64,000 bases of DNA from an uncultured Eubacteriales bacterium (GTDB lineage Bacteria > Bacillota > Clostridia > Oscillospirales > Acutalibacteraceae). The stretch lies in assembly GCA_910584745.1 (NCBI GenBank), contig CAJUDG010000002.1:248001-312000 (forward strand), in the 5' to 3' direction. This document shows, piece after piece, positions 16,084 through 24,563 of this stretch. A program made the translations under genes and the position numbers. Every line of letters starts with the position of its first letter. The stretch's first letter is position 1. The notes below the pieces were generated by a model that saw only the letters and a program-made list of their open reading frames with translations, ran no database searches and was not told where the DNA came from.

Positions 16084-16695
16084 ATGTTAAGGAAAGTCTT
16101 TGCCGTATCTATGGTTTTGGTGCTTGTGCTCGGGGCCTGCGGGGAGGGGAAAGAGGAGACCGTGTCCAGGGGCCTGCTCTCCCGGGACGAGATAGAGCAC
16201 ATGGAGAGCCTGTACTTCGCGGATACCGACGCCGCCCTCGAGGGCCTGGGACTATCCAAGGAGGACCTGGAAAACTACGGCTCCTCCACCAGCGCCGGGT
16301 CCTACCTCCTGAAAGCTCCCCGCAGCATAGGCGGCGAATACTTCCGGCAGGCAGTGCTGACATCCATAGCCGCGCCCGAGGGGCTGTTCGGCATGAACTT
16401 TCGCGCCACGTTCAATGACCAGGAGGAGGCGGAGAGCGCCCGTGACGCCCTCCGCGATGTGGCAGCGGAGCTGTACGGCGAGCCGGTCTACCCCGGGACC
16501 GAGCGCTGGAAGGCCGGAGAACTTACGGAGCTCAGCCTGCACTACTTCGGCTCCGAAGACTATTCCGAGGACGGGGCCTACCTCTACATCGTCGACCTCG
16601 AGTACCGCATACCGTCGGTGATAGACGGCAGGCGGCTGTCCGGGGACGAGATGGCAGAGCTGGTGAGAGAGGTACAGGAAAAGCGAAAGCAATAG
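16084..16695 (+). CDS. Putative lipoprotein of unknown function
   Basis: 203 residues. Residues 1-20 form a lipoprotein signal peptide with lipobox LGAC; the Cys is followed by GEGKEE. The mature part is acidic, with segments LSRDEIEHMESLYFADTD and YFGSEDYSEDGAYLYIVDLEYR. No family recognised. The ATG at 16084 gives a clean signal peptide with GAAGG nearby; the longer in-frame reading does not. A TATAAT at 16059-16064 may be its -10. The Pro/Thr-rich membrane protein follows after 18 bp, so the two may work together at the cell surface. Confidence 0.8.
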   Translation: MLRKVFAVSMVLVLVLGACGEGKEETVSRGLLSRDEIEHMESLYFADTDAALEGLGLSKEDLENYGSSTSAGSYLLKAPRSIGGEYFRQAVLTSIAAPEGLFGMNFRATFNDQEEAESARDALRDVAAELYGEPVYPGTERWKAGELTELSLHYFGSEDYSEDGAYLYIVDLEYRIPSVIDGRRLSGDEMAELVREVQEKRKQ

Positions 16696-16713
16696 CATAA
16701 AGAAGGAGCCCAT

Positions 16714-17985
16714 ATGAAAAAAACACGCGTAATATTAGCACTGCTTTTGGCCCTGCTGGTGCTGGGCGGGATGTTCATGGCTGCGGCCGACGAGGGCCAG
16801 GGCAGCATGGACGTGAGCCCCGGAGAGGGAGGAGACGAGCCGCCCGTTATCACCGACCCCACAGAGCCGCCCATAGACCCCACGGATCCGCCCATAATAG
16901 ACCCCACGGACCCCCCTGGGCCCACCGACGCGCCCACGGATGACCCGGGCCCCACAGACGCGCCTACTGACGCGCCAACGGACGAGCCCACTATGGAGCC
17001 CACAGATGAGCCCACGGCCGAACCCTCCGAGGAGCCCACTCCCGAGCCGCCCCCGCCGGACAGCGGCAGCAGCGGCGGGGATACGAACCAGGGCTCGGCC
17101 ACAAGTCCCAGCGTCAATATGGGCGGCAGCATACGCCAGCCCAGCACCGGCTTCCGCCGGCCCGTAAGCAGCAGCCCCATAGAGAGCTCCGGCAGCAGCC
17201 AGAGCAGCTCCAGCGCTCCCATTGACGACGGACCCCAGTACGTGACCTTCGCAAGGGTCACCCAGAAGAGCAACGCCATGTCCAGGACCCTGTTCTACAG
17301 CGGGGCGGCCTGCGTCGGCACCGGGGTGATCGGTCTGATCGTCCTTATGGTGTTCGTCATACGCGGCCGCGGCGTGGACGAGCGGGAGGAGATATTCGCC
17401 GAGATAGAGCAGGCGGCGGTCCGCCAGCCTGTGCGGCCAAGATCCCCCCAGCCGCGCGCAAAGGCCTATGAGGACGACCCATACGCCCAGTATGACCGGC
17501 AGCAGGACTACGGCTATGACAGCCCCGCCCCCTCGCTGCACAGGCCCGAGCCCGAGGAGCTGGCCGTGCCGGTAAACGGCAGCGTCTATACCGAGGAATT
17601 CGAGCTTCCGCCCCAGCAGATAGACTACCGGGAATATCAGAGCCCGGAGCCCATGGCGCCGCCAAAGGCATCCGTATATACCGAGGAGTTCGAGCCCCCG
17701 CGGCAGGTGCCCCCAAGCGGCGGGCCCATCATGCCCACGGAAACCTCCATGTACACCGACGAGTTCTCCCTGCCCGTGGCCCAGCCGCCGCAGTATCCGG
17801 CCCAGCATTACGCTGAGCAGGAGTATGCCGCCCAGCCGCCGGTTCAGCGGCGGCCCGTGCGGCAGGCCCCGGCCCCTGCGCCAAGGCCCGCCCCCCAGCC
17901 CCGCCAGTCCTCACAGGTGCCGCCGGAGCAGATGGACACGACCGAGCTTCTCCGTGAGATACTCTACGGAGACGAGAATAAGTAG
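16714..17985 (+). CDS. Pro/Thr-rich membrane protein with cytoplasmic VYTEEF repeats
   Basis: 423 residues. A signal peptide (1-25) is followed by a low-complexity extracellular stalk (about 35-115) of PTDPP/PTDAP/PTDEP units and a Ser/Gly-rich linker. A single TM helix follows at about 197-218 (CVGTGVIGLIVLMVFVIRGRG), then a Pro/Gln-rich cytoplasmic tail. The tail holds three related repeats (VYTEEFELPP, VYTEEFEPPR, MYTDEFSLPV), perhaps docking motifs. It ends TTELLREILYGDE. GAAGGAG precedes the ATG. No known family; it is probably a wall-spanning surface or division-site protein, which is a guess from architecture. Confidence 0.82.
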   Translation: MKKTRVILALLLALLVLGGMFMAAADEGQGSMDVSPGEGGDEPPVITDPTEPPIDPTDPPIIDPTDPPGPTDAPTDDPGPTDAPTDAPTDEPTMEPTDEPTAEPSEEPTPEPPPPDSGSSGGDTNQGSATSPSVNMGGSIRQPSTGFRRPVSSSPIESSGSSQSSSSAPIDDGPQYVTFARVTQKSNAMSRTLFYSGAACVGTGVIGLIVLMVFVIRGRGVDEREEIFAEIEQAAVRQPVRPRSPQPRAKAYEDDPYAQYDRQQDYGYDSPAPSLHRPEPEELAVPVNGSVYTEEFELPPQQIDYREYQSPEPMAPPKASVYTEEFEPPRQVPPSGGPIMPTETSMYTDEFSLPVAQPPQYPAQHYAEQEYAAQPPVQRRPVRQAPAPAPRPAPQPRQSSQVPPEQMDTTELLREILYGDENK

Positions 17986-17996
17986 GCAAAGATCAA

Positions 17997-18034
17997 GAGA
18001 GCCGGGTATCTACCCGGCTCTCCGTCTGTTTTTT
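17997..18034 (+). terminator. Terminator after the Pro/Thr-rich protein
   Basis: GAGAGCCGGGTA / TACCCGGCTCTC stem, then CGTCTGTTTTTT. It also lies just past the stop of the convergent isomerase gene. Confidence 0.85.
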
Positions 18035-18038
18035 ACGC

Positions 18039-18860
18039 TTACCAGCCCAGGCCCTTGAGATACTCCCGGCTCATGGTGATGGCCTCCATGGGCGTGCGGC
18101 CGTTGGACTGGTCCTGCTCCACCACGACCCACTTGGCCCCGGCCTCCAGAGAGGCCTCAAGGATGGAGGGGAAATCCTGCATACCGCTGCCCACGGGCCT
18201 GAACTCGAAGAAGCCCTTGTTCTCCTGCTCCTCCACGTCCGTGCCTATAAGCTGGTACATATTGCCGGGCTTGCCCTCCTTATAGAAGTCCTTCAGGTGC
18301 ACCACCGGGGCGCGGCCGCTGTACTTCCTGACATAGGCGGCGGGGTCCTCCCCGGCCACGTTGACCCAGCAGGTGTCTATCTCCGTCTGCAAAAGGTCCG
18401 CGGGGATGGTGTCATAGATGTAGTCAAGGGCATACCTGCCGTCGGGCATCTTCTGGAACTCAAAGTCATGGTTATGATAGAGGGTCCCGATGCCGTGGGC
18501 CTTGCAGACGCGCCCTATCTCGCCGAAGACCTTCACGTTCTCCTCGAACTTCTCCCCGCCGGGGCGGTCCTCCTCCATCAGATAGGGGATGGCGATGTAC
18601 TTGACGCCTATCTCCTCATACTGGCGGACAGTGCCCTCCATGTCGGCCTTCAGCTCCTGGAAGGGCACGTGGGCCGACACGGCGATAAGGCCGGCGTCCT
18701 CAATGGCGGCCTTTATCTCGGCGGGGGAGAGGCCGTAGAGCCCGGCCAGCTCTACGCCGTCATAGCCTATCTCCTTTATTTTCTTCATGGTGCCGGCGAA
18801 ATCCCTCTCGGCGTCCTCCCGGACGGAGTAGACCTGCACGGCGACGGGCAGCTTGTTCAT
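18039..18860 (-). CDS. Sugar phosphate isomerase/epimerase (AP-endonuclease-2-like TIM barrel)
   Basis: 273 residues. Xylose-isomerase-like barrel with ELAGLYG, SAHVPF, YHNHDFEF, EIDTCWVNVAG and VHLKDF, where Glu/His/Asp metal ligands are expected. It ends with VVVEQDQSNGRTPMEA. This resembles the IolE/IolI/YcjR group often annotated as sugar isomerase; the substrate cannot be read from sequence. CAGGAGG lies 9 bases upstream. Monocistronic, with a promoter divergent from murT. Confidence 0.88.
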   Translation of the reverse strand: MNKLPVAVQVYSVREDAERDFAGTMKKIKEIGYDGVELAGLYGLSPAEIKAAIEDAGLIAVSAHVPFQELKADMEGTVRQYEEIGVKYIAIPYLMEEDRPGGEKFEENVKVFGEIGRVCKAHGIGTLYHNHDFEFQKMPDGRYALDYIYDTIPADLLQTEIDTCWVNVAGEDPAAYVRKYSGRAPVVHLKDFYKEGKPGNMYQLIGTDVEEQENKGFFEFRPVGSGMQDFPSILEASLEAGAKWVVVEQDQSNGRTPMEAITMSREYLKGLGW

Positions 18861-18906
18861 GGGAAAAACCTCCTGGATGGTAAAATATTGTGGGGACTAT
18901 ACTATA

Positions 18907-18935
18907 ATTTTAACCTAAAATACCCAAAAGGTCAA
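18907..18935 (-). promoter_or_regulatory. Promoter of the isomerase gene
   Basis: TTGACC (18935-18930), 17-bp spacer, TAAAAT (18912-18907). Confidence 0.6.
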
Positions 18936-18943
18936 GATGCCGG

Positions 18944-18972
18944 TTGAAAAACCCGGCCTTTTTTGGTAGAAT
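18944..18972 (+). promoter_or_regulatory. Promoter of the murT-gatD-like operon
   Basis: TTGAAA (18944-18949), 17-bp spacer, TAGAAT (18967-18972); back to back with the isomerase promoter. Confidence 0.6.
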
Positions 18973-19012
18973 AACAGGGTATGTAAAACTGAGTCGGATA
19001 GGAAGGAACCAA

Positions 19013-20395
19013 ATGAGACGAACCCCATACTTTTACCTGGTCCTGTTCATTTCAAAGCTTGTGCGCTTTCTGCTTTTAAAGCTGGGCCGCAACGCCACAA
19101 ACCTGCCCGGGGAGCTTGCCATATGGCTTTGCAAAAGCTTCATCGGCCGTATGCCAAAGCCCAAAAAGGTCATCTGTATCACCGGAACCAACGGCAAGAC
19201 CACCGTCTGCAACCTCATAGAGGACGTGCTGGAGAAGACCGGCGCGGACTTCTACTGCAACCGCAACGGCTCCAACGTCTACTCGGGGGTCGCCTCCCTG
19301 CTGCTGGCGAACTCCGACTGGCGGGGCCGGCCCACCAAGGACCTGGCGGTCTTCGAGCTGGACGAGCGCAGCTCAAACCTGATACTGCCCTATATGCGCC
19401 CGGACCTTATGCTGTGCACCAACATCTTCCGGGACTCCTATAAGCGCAACGCCCACCCGGAGTTTATCTGGGATTTTCTCAATAAGTACATCCCCGACGG
19501 GGTGCCCATGGTCTTGAACGCCGACGACATGATGTGCTCCGAATTAAAGCCCGGTAACCCCCGGGCGTACTTCTCCATCGCCAAGCAGCCCGCCGACGGG
19601 GATGGCCCCAGGAACATCGTCCAGGACGTGCCCGCCTGCCCACGCTGCGGCGGCGAACTCAGCTGGGACTTTCGGCGCTATCACCATATCGGAAGGGCCC
19701 GATGCAAGGACTGCGGCTTCTCCTCCCCAGAGGCGGACTACACCGTGACGCAGCTCCGGGAGACGGACATGCAGGTGAACATCCGGGGGGAAAGCTGCAC
19801 TTTCCCCCTGGCCAATAACAGCTATATAAACGTGTACAACTCCCTGGCGGCCATAGCCCTCCTCTGCGAGCACGGCATAGAGCCCGGGACCATAGCGGAG
19901 GCTCTTGGCTCCATAGGCATCAGCGCCACCCGCTATATGGAGGAGGAGGTAAACGGCCGCAAGGCCATACTCCACCTTGCCAAGGGCCAGAACCCCGTGG
20001 CCTGCTCAAGGGCCTTTCAGAACATCCGGGACTATCCGGGCAAAAAGGCCGCGATACTGTTCCTGGACGACTTCTTCGACGCCCAGCACACGGTGGAGAA
20101 CATCTCCTGGCTGTACGACGCGGACTTCGAGTTTTTGGCGGACGATTCCGTTGTGCAGCTGATAGTGGCCGGGGCCCGGCACTGGGACGTGTACCTGCGG
20201 CTGCTGCTGGCCGGGGTCCCGGCGGAGCGCATAGACCATATGCCCGAAACCTCCGGCGCGGCAAAGGCCCTTCGCGCGGCAGAGCCGGACGCGGTGTTCA
20301 TCCTCTACGACGTGTACACCATAAAGCTGGCCGAAAGCACCGAAAAGCTGGTCAAAGAGCTCTTAGAGAAGGAGGCGGCGAAAAATGCGGATTGA
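19013..20395 (+). CDS. murT: MurT-like Mur ligase (lipid II amidation complex subunit, divergent)
   Basis: 460 residues. Mur-ligase P-loop TGTNGKTT at 57-64; ATPase strand VFELDERS; four-Cys zinc ribbon C209/C212...C231/C234, as in true MurT; C-terminal DUF1727 domain. MurT with GatD amidates the D-Glu of lipid II in Gram-positives. In known MurT the stretch before SWxxDxDFE reads D-G-x-D-(I/V)-S-W and is believed to supply an Asp to the GatD triad. Here it reads TVENISWLYDADFE, with Asn363 in that place. AGGAAGG precedes the ATG. It overlaps the gatD-like gene by 11 bp. Confidence 0.88.
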   Translation: MRRTPYFYLVLFISKLVRFLLLKLGRNATNLPGELAIWLCKSFIGRMPKPKKVICITGTNGKTTVCNLIEDVLEKTGADFYCNRNGSNVYSGVASLLLANSDWRGRPTKDLAVFELDERSSNLILPYMRPDLMLCTNIFRDSYKRNAHPEFIWDFLNKYIPDGVPMVLNADDMMCSELKPGNPRAYFSIAKQPADGDGPRNIVQDVPACPRCGGELSWDFRRYHHIGRARCKDCGFSSPEADYTVTQLRETDMQVNIRGESCTFPLANNSYINVYNSLAAIALLCEHGIEPGTIAEALGSIGISATRYMEEEVNGRKAILHLAKGQNPVACSRAFQNIRDYPGKKAAILFLDDFFDAQHTVENISWLYDADFEFLADDSVVQLIVAGARHWDVYLRLLLAGVPAERIDHMPETSGAAKALRAAEPDAVFILYDVYTIKLAESTEKLVKELLEKEAAKNAD

Positions 20396-21080
20396 GGTGC
20401 TTTTCCCGGAATACTGCAACCTTTTCGGGGACCTTTTCAACGTAAAATATCTCCAGCTCTGCCTGCCGGAAGCGGAGCGCCTGGACACCTCCCTTTGGGA
20501 GGAGCCAAGGCTTGAGCCCGGGGGCCTGATATACATGGGCCCCATGTCCGAGCGCACCCAGGAGAAGGTAATAAAAAAGCTCACGCCCTATAGGGACAGA
20601 CTGAGGGAGCTGATAGACAGCGGCACGGCCTTCCTGCTGACAGGCAACGCCATGGAGACGCTGGGCAGCTATATCCTGCGGGAGGACGGCTCAAAGCTCC
20701 AGGGCCTGGGGCTTCTGCCAATATATGCCAAGCGGGACCTTATGCACCGGCACAACAGCGTCTTTCTGGGGGACTGGCAGGGCCAGGAGGTCACCGGCTT
20801 CAAGTCCCAGTTCACCATGGCCTGGCCGGAGGACGGGGCAGAGGGGCTGTTCACGGTCAAAAAGGGCGTGGGGCTCAACAAAAAGTGTCCCTATGAGGGG
20901 CTGCGGGTCAATAACCTTTTCGCCACATACCTCCAGGGGCCAATACTGCCGCTGAACCCCTGCTTTGCCAAGGGGGTGCTCTCGGCCATGGGCGCGCCGG
21001 ATACGGAGCCTGCCTTCTCCAAGGAGGCAGAGGCCGCCTATCAGGCGCGGATAGCGGACTTCCGCACCAAGGTAAAATAG
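20385..21080 (+). CDS. gatD: GatD-like glutamine amidotransferase lacking catalytic Cys and His
   Basis: 231 residues, the normal GatD length and co-linear with it (YMGPMSE in place of IGGGSDRE; GPILPLN near the end). The nucleophile motif of GatD (ICGGYQ) reads LTGNAM here, with Thr86 where Cys is expected. The catalytic His of TYLHGPILP is Gln184 (TYLQGPILP). GFENH is GFKSQ. A glutaminase reaction therefore seems impossible. The start overlaps murT, with GGAGG inside it, so the two should be made in equal amounts. It could be a structural partner or regulator of MurT, or the pair could use free ammonia or do another reaction. Confidence 0.82.
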   Translation: MRIEVLFPEYCNLFGDLFNVKYLQLCLPEAERLDTSLWEEPRLEPGGLIYMGPMSERTQEKVIKKLTPYRDRLRELIDSGTAFLLTGNAMETLGSYILREDGSKLQGLGLLPIYAKRDLMHRHNSVFLGDWQGQEVTGFKSQFTMAWPEDGAEGLFTVKKGVGLNKKCPYEGLRVNNLFATYLQGPILPLNPCFAKGVLSAMGAPDTEPAFSKEAEAAYQARIADFRTKVK

Positions 21081-21085
21081 CAAAA

Positions 21086-21124
21086 AGGAAAAGAACCGGG
21101 GGGACCGGTCCCTTTCCTTCTTTT
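21086..21124 (+). terminator. Terminator of the murT-gatD-like operon
   Basis: Imperfect GGAAA...CCGG / CCGG...TTTCC stem directly after the stop, ending TTCTTTT. Confidence 0.6.
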
Positions 21125-21138
21125 GGGGAGGAGTTGTA

Positions 21139-21279
21139 TTGAAACCGCGGCGAATCGGGAAGGATTCACCGCAAACTTGTAATCTTCTCTTACAGAAATA
21201 TTTTACTGTATTGTTAGCGCAAAATCAAGTTTTTTCGACAAGTTCTATGTTTTTGATAACTACAAGCACATTTTTCTAA
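21139..21279 (+). CDS. Possible 46-residue small ORF (TTG start)
   Basis: TTG preceded by GGGGAGGAG at 21125-21133, then 46 codons to TAA. The peptide starts MKPRRIGKDSPQTCNLLLQ and ends SSMFLITTSTFF: basic N-terminus, mostly uncharged Thr/Ser/Leu-rich rest. The region is clearly AT-richer than its neighbours. I do not recognise it. It may be a non-coding stretch with a chance ribosome site; evidence is only the site and open frame. Confidence 0.25.
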   Translation: MKPRRIGKDSPQTCNLLLQKYFTVLLAQNQVFSTSSMFLITTSTFF

Positions 21280-21331
21280 GAATTTTATACAATCTATACG
21301 ATTGTTGAACCAGGAAACGGAGGAGACCGCG

Positions 21332-22708
21332 GTGGCCCTTAGCAAAAATCAGTATATCGAGATGGACTTCACCGGCATGACCGCCGAGGGGTCCGCCGTG
21401 GGCCGGTACGAGGGCGAGGCGGTGTTCGTGCCCATGGGCGCCCCAGGGGACCGGGCCCTGGTGAAGATAGTGAAGGCCGCGAAGACCCACGCCTTCGGGC
21501 GGCTGGAAAAGATACTGGAGCCCTCCCCCTGCCGGATAGAGCCTGACTGCCCGGCCTACCGGCTCTGCGGCGGGTGCTGCTACAGGCATATCACCTACCA
21601 GGCGGAGCTTGAGATAAAGGAGCGGAAGGTCCGGGACGCGCTGGAGCGCATAGGCGGCATAAAAGAGCCGCCCTTAAAGCCGATCATAGGCGCAGAAAGC
21701 AGGGACGGCTATCGGAACAAGGCCCTGCTGCCTATAGGGCAGGCCCCGGACGGCGGCATAGAGCTGGGCTTCTACGCCAAAAACTCCCATAGGATAGTGC
21801 CCTGCGAGAGCTGCAAGCTCCAGCCCCAGGAATTCTCCCGGGCCATGGAGGCCTTCAGGCAGTGGGCCAGTGAGTACGGCGACCCGATCTACGACGAGCT
21901 CTCGCATACCGGGCGTATGCGCAGGCTTTTCCTGAGAAAAGCCGCCGCCACCGGGGAGGTGATGGCCTGCGTGGTGGTAAACGGCAACGGCCTGCACCAC
22001 GAGCCGGAGCTGGTAAAAGCCATGCGCAGCGCCGTGCCGGAACTGACGAGCCTTATAATAAACTCCAACCGCGAGCGGACCAACGTGGCCCTGGGCGGGC
22101 ACTGCCGGACAGTGTGGGGCAGGGACAGCATACGCGATATGCTCTGCGGCCTGGAATTCGAGATATCCCCCCTGTCCTTCTACCAGGTAAACCATGACCA
22201 GGCGGAAAGGCTCTACAAGCTGGCGGCGGAATACGCGGCCCCGGAACAGAGGGACCTGCTGCTGGACATGTACTGCGGCACGGGCACCATCGGCCTGTCC
22301 ATGGCAAAGGCCGCGGGGAAGCTCATCGGCGTTGAGGTACAGCCCCAGGCGGTGGAAAACGCCCGGGAGAATGCCAGGAGAAACGGAATAGACAACGCCG
22401 AGTTCCTATGCGCCGACGCTTCAGAAGCCGCCGGAGAGCTGGCCCGCCGGGGAATACGCCCCCAGGTGGTGATCCTCGACCCCCCGCGCAAGGGCTGCGG
22501 CCCAAAGCTTGTGGAGACGGTGGCGGGAATGGCCCCAAAGCGGATAGTTTACGTCTCCTGCGACCCGGCCACGCTTGCAAGGGACCTCCGGCAGTTCGCG
22601 GAGCTGGGGTACGGGATGGCGGAGGGAAGGCCGGTGGACATGTTCCCGGGGACGGGGCATGTAGAGACAGTATGCCTGCTCAGGCATGGAATCGGCAAAG
22701 AGCAGTGA
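21332..22708 (+). CDS. rlmD: 23S rRNA (uracil-C5)-methyltransferase RlmD/RumA-type
   Basis: 458 residues. An N-terminal TRAM domain (EMDFTGMTAEGSAVGRYEG) is followed by four cysteines for a 4Fe-4S cluster (C-PAYRL-C-GG-C, then CESC), a SAM-binding DMYCGTGTIGLSMA, DPPRKG and the catalytic YVSCDPATLARDL. The family methylates a uracil of 23S rRNA (U1939 in E. coli numbering). The GTG at 21332 has CGGAGGAG 8 bases upstream and is preferred to a TTG 30 bp earlier. Alternative: the paralogous RlmCD, which methylates two uracils; sequence alone does not decide. Confidence 0.9.
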   Translation: MALSKNQYIEMDFTGMTAEGSAVGRYEGEAVFVPMGAPGDRALVKIVKAAKTHAFGRLEKILEPSPCRIEPDCPAYRLCGGCCYRHITYQAELEIKERKVRDALERIGGIKEPPLKPIIGAESRDGYRNKALLPIGQAPDGGIELGFYAKNSHRIVPCESCKLQPQEFSRAMEAFRQWASEYGDPIYDELSHTGRMRRLFLRKAAATGEVMACVVVNGNGLHHEPELVKAMRSAVPELTSLIINSNRERTNVALGGHCRTVWGRDSIRDMLCGLEFEISPLSFYQVNHDQAERLYKLAAEYAAPEQRDLLLDMYCGTGTIGLSMAKAAGKLIGVEVQPQAVENARENARRNGIDNAEFLCADASEAAGELARRGIRPQVVILDPPRKGCGPKLVETVAGMAPKRIVYVSCDPATLARDLRQFAELGYGMAEGRPVDMFPGTGHVETVCLLRHGIGKEQ

Positions 22709-22812
22709 GTATGCCCATCTGAATATAATGGCTGCCCCCAGAAAAAAGCCTTGACATTGACCGCGCTCCAGGTCGTATAATAACCAAAGCACACTGGGAA
22801 AGGAGAATTCTC

Positions 22813-23943
22813 ATGATCTACAAGGATTTCAAAAACTTAAAACTCTCGGCCCTTGGCATGGGGGCCATGCGCCTGCCAACTGTTGACGGCGACGACGCGA
22901 AGATAGACGCCGCCGCCACCCAGGAGATGGTGGACTATGCCCTGTCCCATGGGGTCAACTACTTCGACACCGCCTGGGGCTATCACAACGGCAATTCCGA
23001 GCTGGTGATGGGCGAGGCGCTGAAAAAGCACCCCCGGAAGAGCTTTTGCCTTGCCACCAAGTTCCCGGGCTACGACCTTGGGAATATGTCCAAGGTAAAT
23101 GAAATCTTCCCCAGACAGCTCGAGAAGCTCCAGGTGGATTATTTCGACTTCTATCTCATCCACAACGTCAACGAGATGAACATCGACGCCTACCTAAATG
23201 AGGACGAGTACGGCATCTACTCCTACCTTTTGGAGCAGAAAAAGGCCGGGAAAATCCGGCATTTGGGCTTTTCCGCCCACGGCAGCGTAGAGGTCATGCG
23301 GCGGTTCCTGGAGGCTTACCACGAGGGCATGGAGTTCTGTCAGATCCAACTGAACTATGTGGACTGGACATTGCAGGACGCAAAGGCCAAAATGGAGCTG
23401 CTCAGGGAGTACGACATCCCCGTATGGGTCATGGAGCCTGTGCGCGGCGGGCGGCTGGCGAAGCTCAGCGAAAAAGACGAGGAGACCCTCTCAAACCTGC
23501 GGCCTGACGAAAAACCGGTAGCCTGGGCGTTCCGGTTCCTGCAAAGCCTGCCGGAGGTAGTTGTCACCCTTTCGGGCATGTCCAGCCTGGAGCAGATGAA
23601 AGAGAACATTGATATCTGGGGCGAGGAAAAACCTCTTACTGACCCGGAGATGGACGCACTGCTGCATATGGCGGCGGGCATGATGGACGGCCTGCTGCCC
23701 TGCACCGCCTGCCGGTACTGCACCAGCCACTGCCCGAAGGGGCTGGATATTCCCAAGCTCATCGGGCTTTATAACGACTGGAAGTTCACCGGCGGCGGGT
23801 TCGTGCCCGCCATGGTGATCGGCACTCTGCCGGAGGACAAGCGGCCCAGCGCCTGCATCGGATGCCGCAGCTGCGAAAAGCTCTGCCCCCAGCAGATCAA
23901 AATTTCAGAAGCGATGAGGGACTTTGAGGTAAAGCCCCTTTGA
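22813..23943 (+). CDS. Aldo/keto reductase with C-terminal double 4Fe-4S domain
   Basis: 376 residues. The AKR barrel (1-270) has the catalytic FDTAWGYHNG (Asp-Tyr), LATKFP (Lys) and FYLIHNVNE (His). The tail (about 290-360) holds CTACRYCTSHCPKG and CIGCRSCEKLCPQQ, two ferredoxin-like clusters. Such Fe-S AKRs are common in anaerobes and probably take electrons from ferredoxin or flavodoxin; the substrate is unknown. AAAGGAG precedes the ATG. A TTGACA...TATAAT with a longer 19-bp spacer lies upstream (22753-22783). Confidence 0.92.
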   Translation: MIYKDFKNLKLSALGMGAMRLPTVDGDDAKIDAAATQEMVDYALSHGVNYFDTAWGYHNGNSELVMGEALKKHPRKSFCLATKFPGYDLGNMSKVNEIFPRQLEKLQVDYFDFYLIHNVNEMNIDAYLNEDEYGIYSYLLEQKKAGKIRHLGFSAHGSVEVMRRFLEAYHEGMEFCQIQLNYVDWTLQDAKAKMELLREYDIPVWVMEPVRGGRLAKLSEKDEETLSNLRPDEKPVAWAFRFLQSLPEVVVTLSGMSSLEQMKENIDIWGEEKPLTDPEMDALLHMAAGMMDGLLPCTACRYCTSHCPKGLDIPKLIGLYNDWKFTGGGFVPAMVIGTLPEDKRPSACIGCRSCEKLCPQQIKISEAMRDFEVKPL

Positions 23944-23993
23944 TAAGCCCGCGATATCAAAGACATTACCACATATATAAAGGAGATACATAA

Positions 23994-24563
23994 ATGAAAT
24001 CCATTACAAAAAATATAGTTCTGTCCGCCATGTTCCTGGCCATCGGCCTGGTTCTGCCCTTGTTCACCGCCCAGATCCCCCAGATAGGCCAAATGCTCCT
24101 GCCCATGCACATCCCGGTTTTACTGTGCGGATTTGTGTGCGGCTGGCAGAGCGGAGCAGTTGTGGGGTTCGTTCTGCCGCTGCTGCGGTCGGCCATATTC
24201 GGTATGCCGGTGTTCTTCCCCGCCGCCACCGGCATGGCCTTCGAGCTGATGACCTACGGTCTGGCGGCCGGACTGCTCTATTCCCTTTCAAAGTGGAAAT
24301 GTTTGCTGGCGCTGTACCGCAGCTTGGTAATCGCCATGCTTGCCGGACGCGCGGTATGGGGCGTTGTGCAGACCATCCAGCTTGGAGTTTTTGGCAGCGG
24401 CTTTTCGGTGCAGATGTTCCTTGCCGGGGCATTCATCAACGCCATCCCCGGCATTATAGCCCAGCTTATCCTGATACCGGTTATAATGCTGGCCCTGGGC
24501 CGCACCGGGCTGGTGCCGTTCGGCACAAAGGGGCACGCGAAGAATGAAGAAACTGAGAACTGA
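23994..24563 (+). CDS. ECF transporter S component (vitamin-type)
   Basis: 189 residues, about six TM segments. The N-terminal NIVLSAMFLAIGLVLPL and LPMHIPVLLCGFVCGWQSG are typical of ECF substrate-binding subunits (PF12822-type, closest in feel to the pantothenate/folate/riboflavin group). Such S components need the shared EcfA/A'/T module encoded elsewhere. GGAGA lies before the ATG. It overlaps the following P-loop kinase by 20 bp, suggesting the cargo is phosphorylated on entry (inference). Confidence 0.85.
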   Translation: MKSITKNIVLSAMFLAIGLVLPLFTAQIPQIGQMLLPMHIPVLLCGFVCGWQSGAVVGFVLPLLRSAIFGMPVFFPAATGMAFELMTYGLAAGLLYSLSKWKCLLALYRSLVIAMLAGRAVWGVVQTIQLGVFGSGFSVQMFLAGAFINAIPGIIAQLILIPVIMLALGRTGLVPFGTKGHAKNEETEN

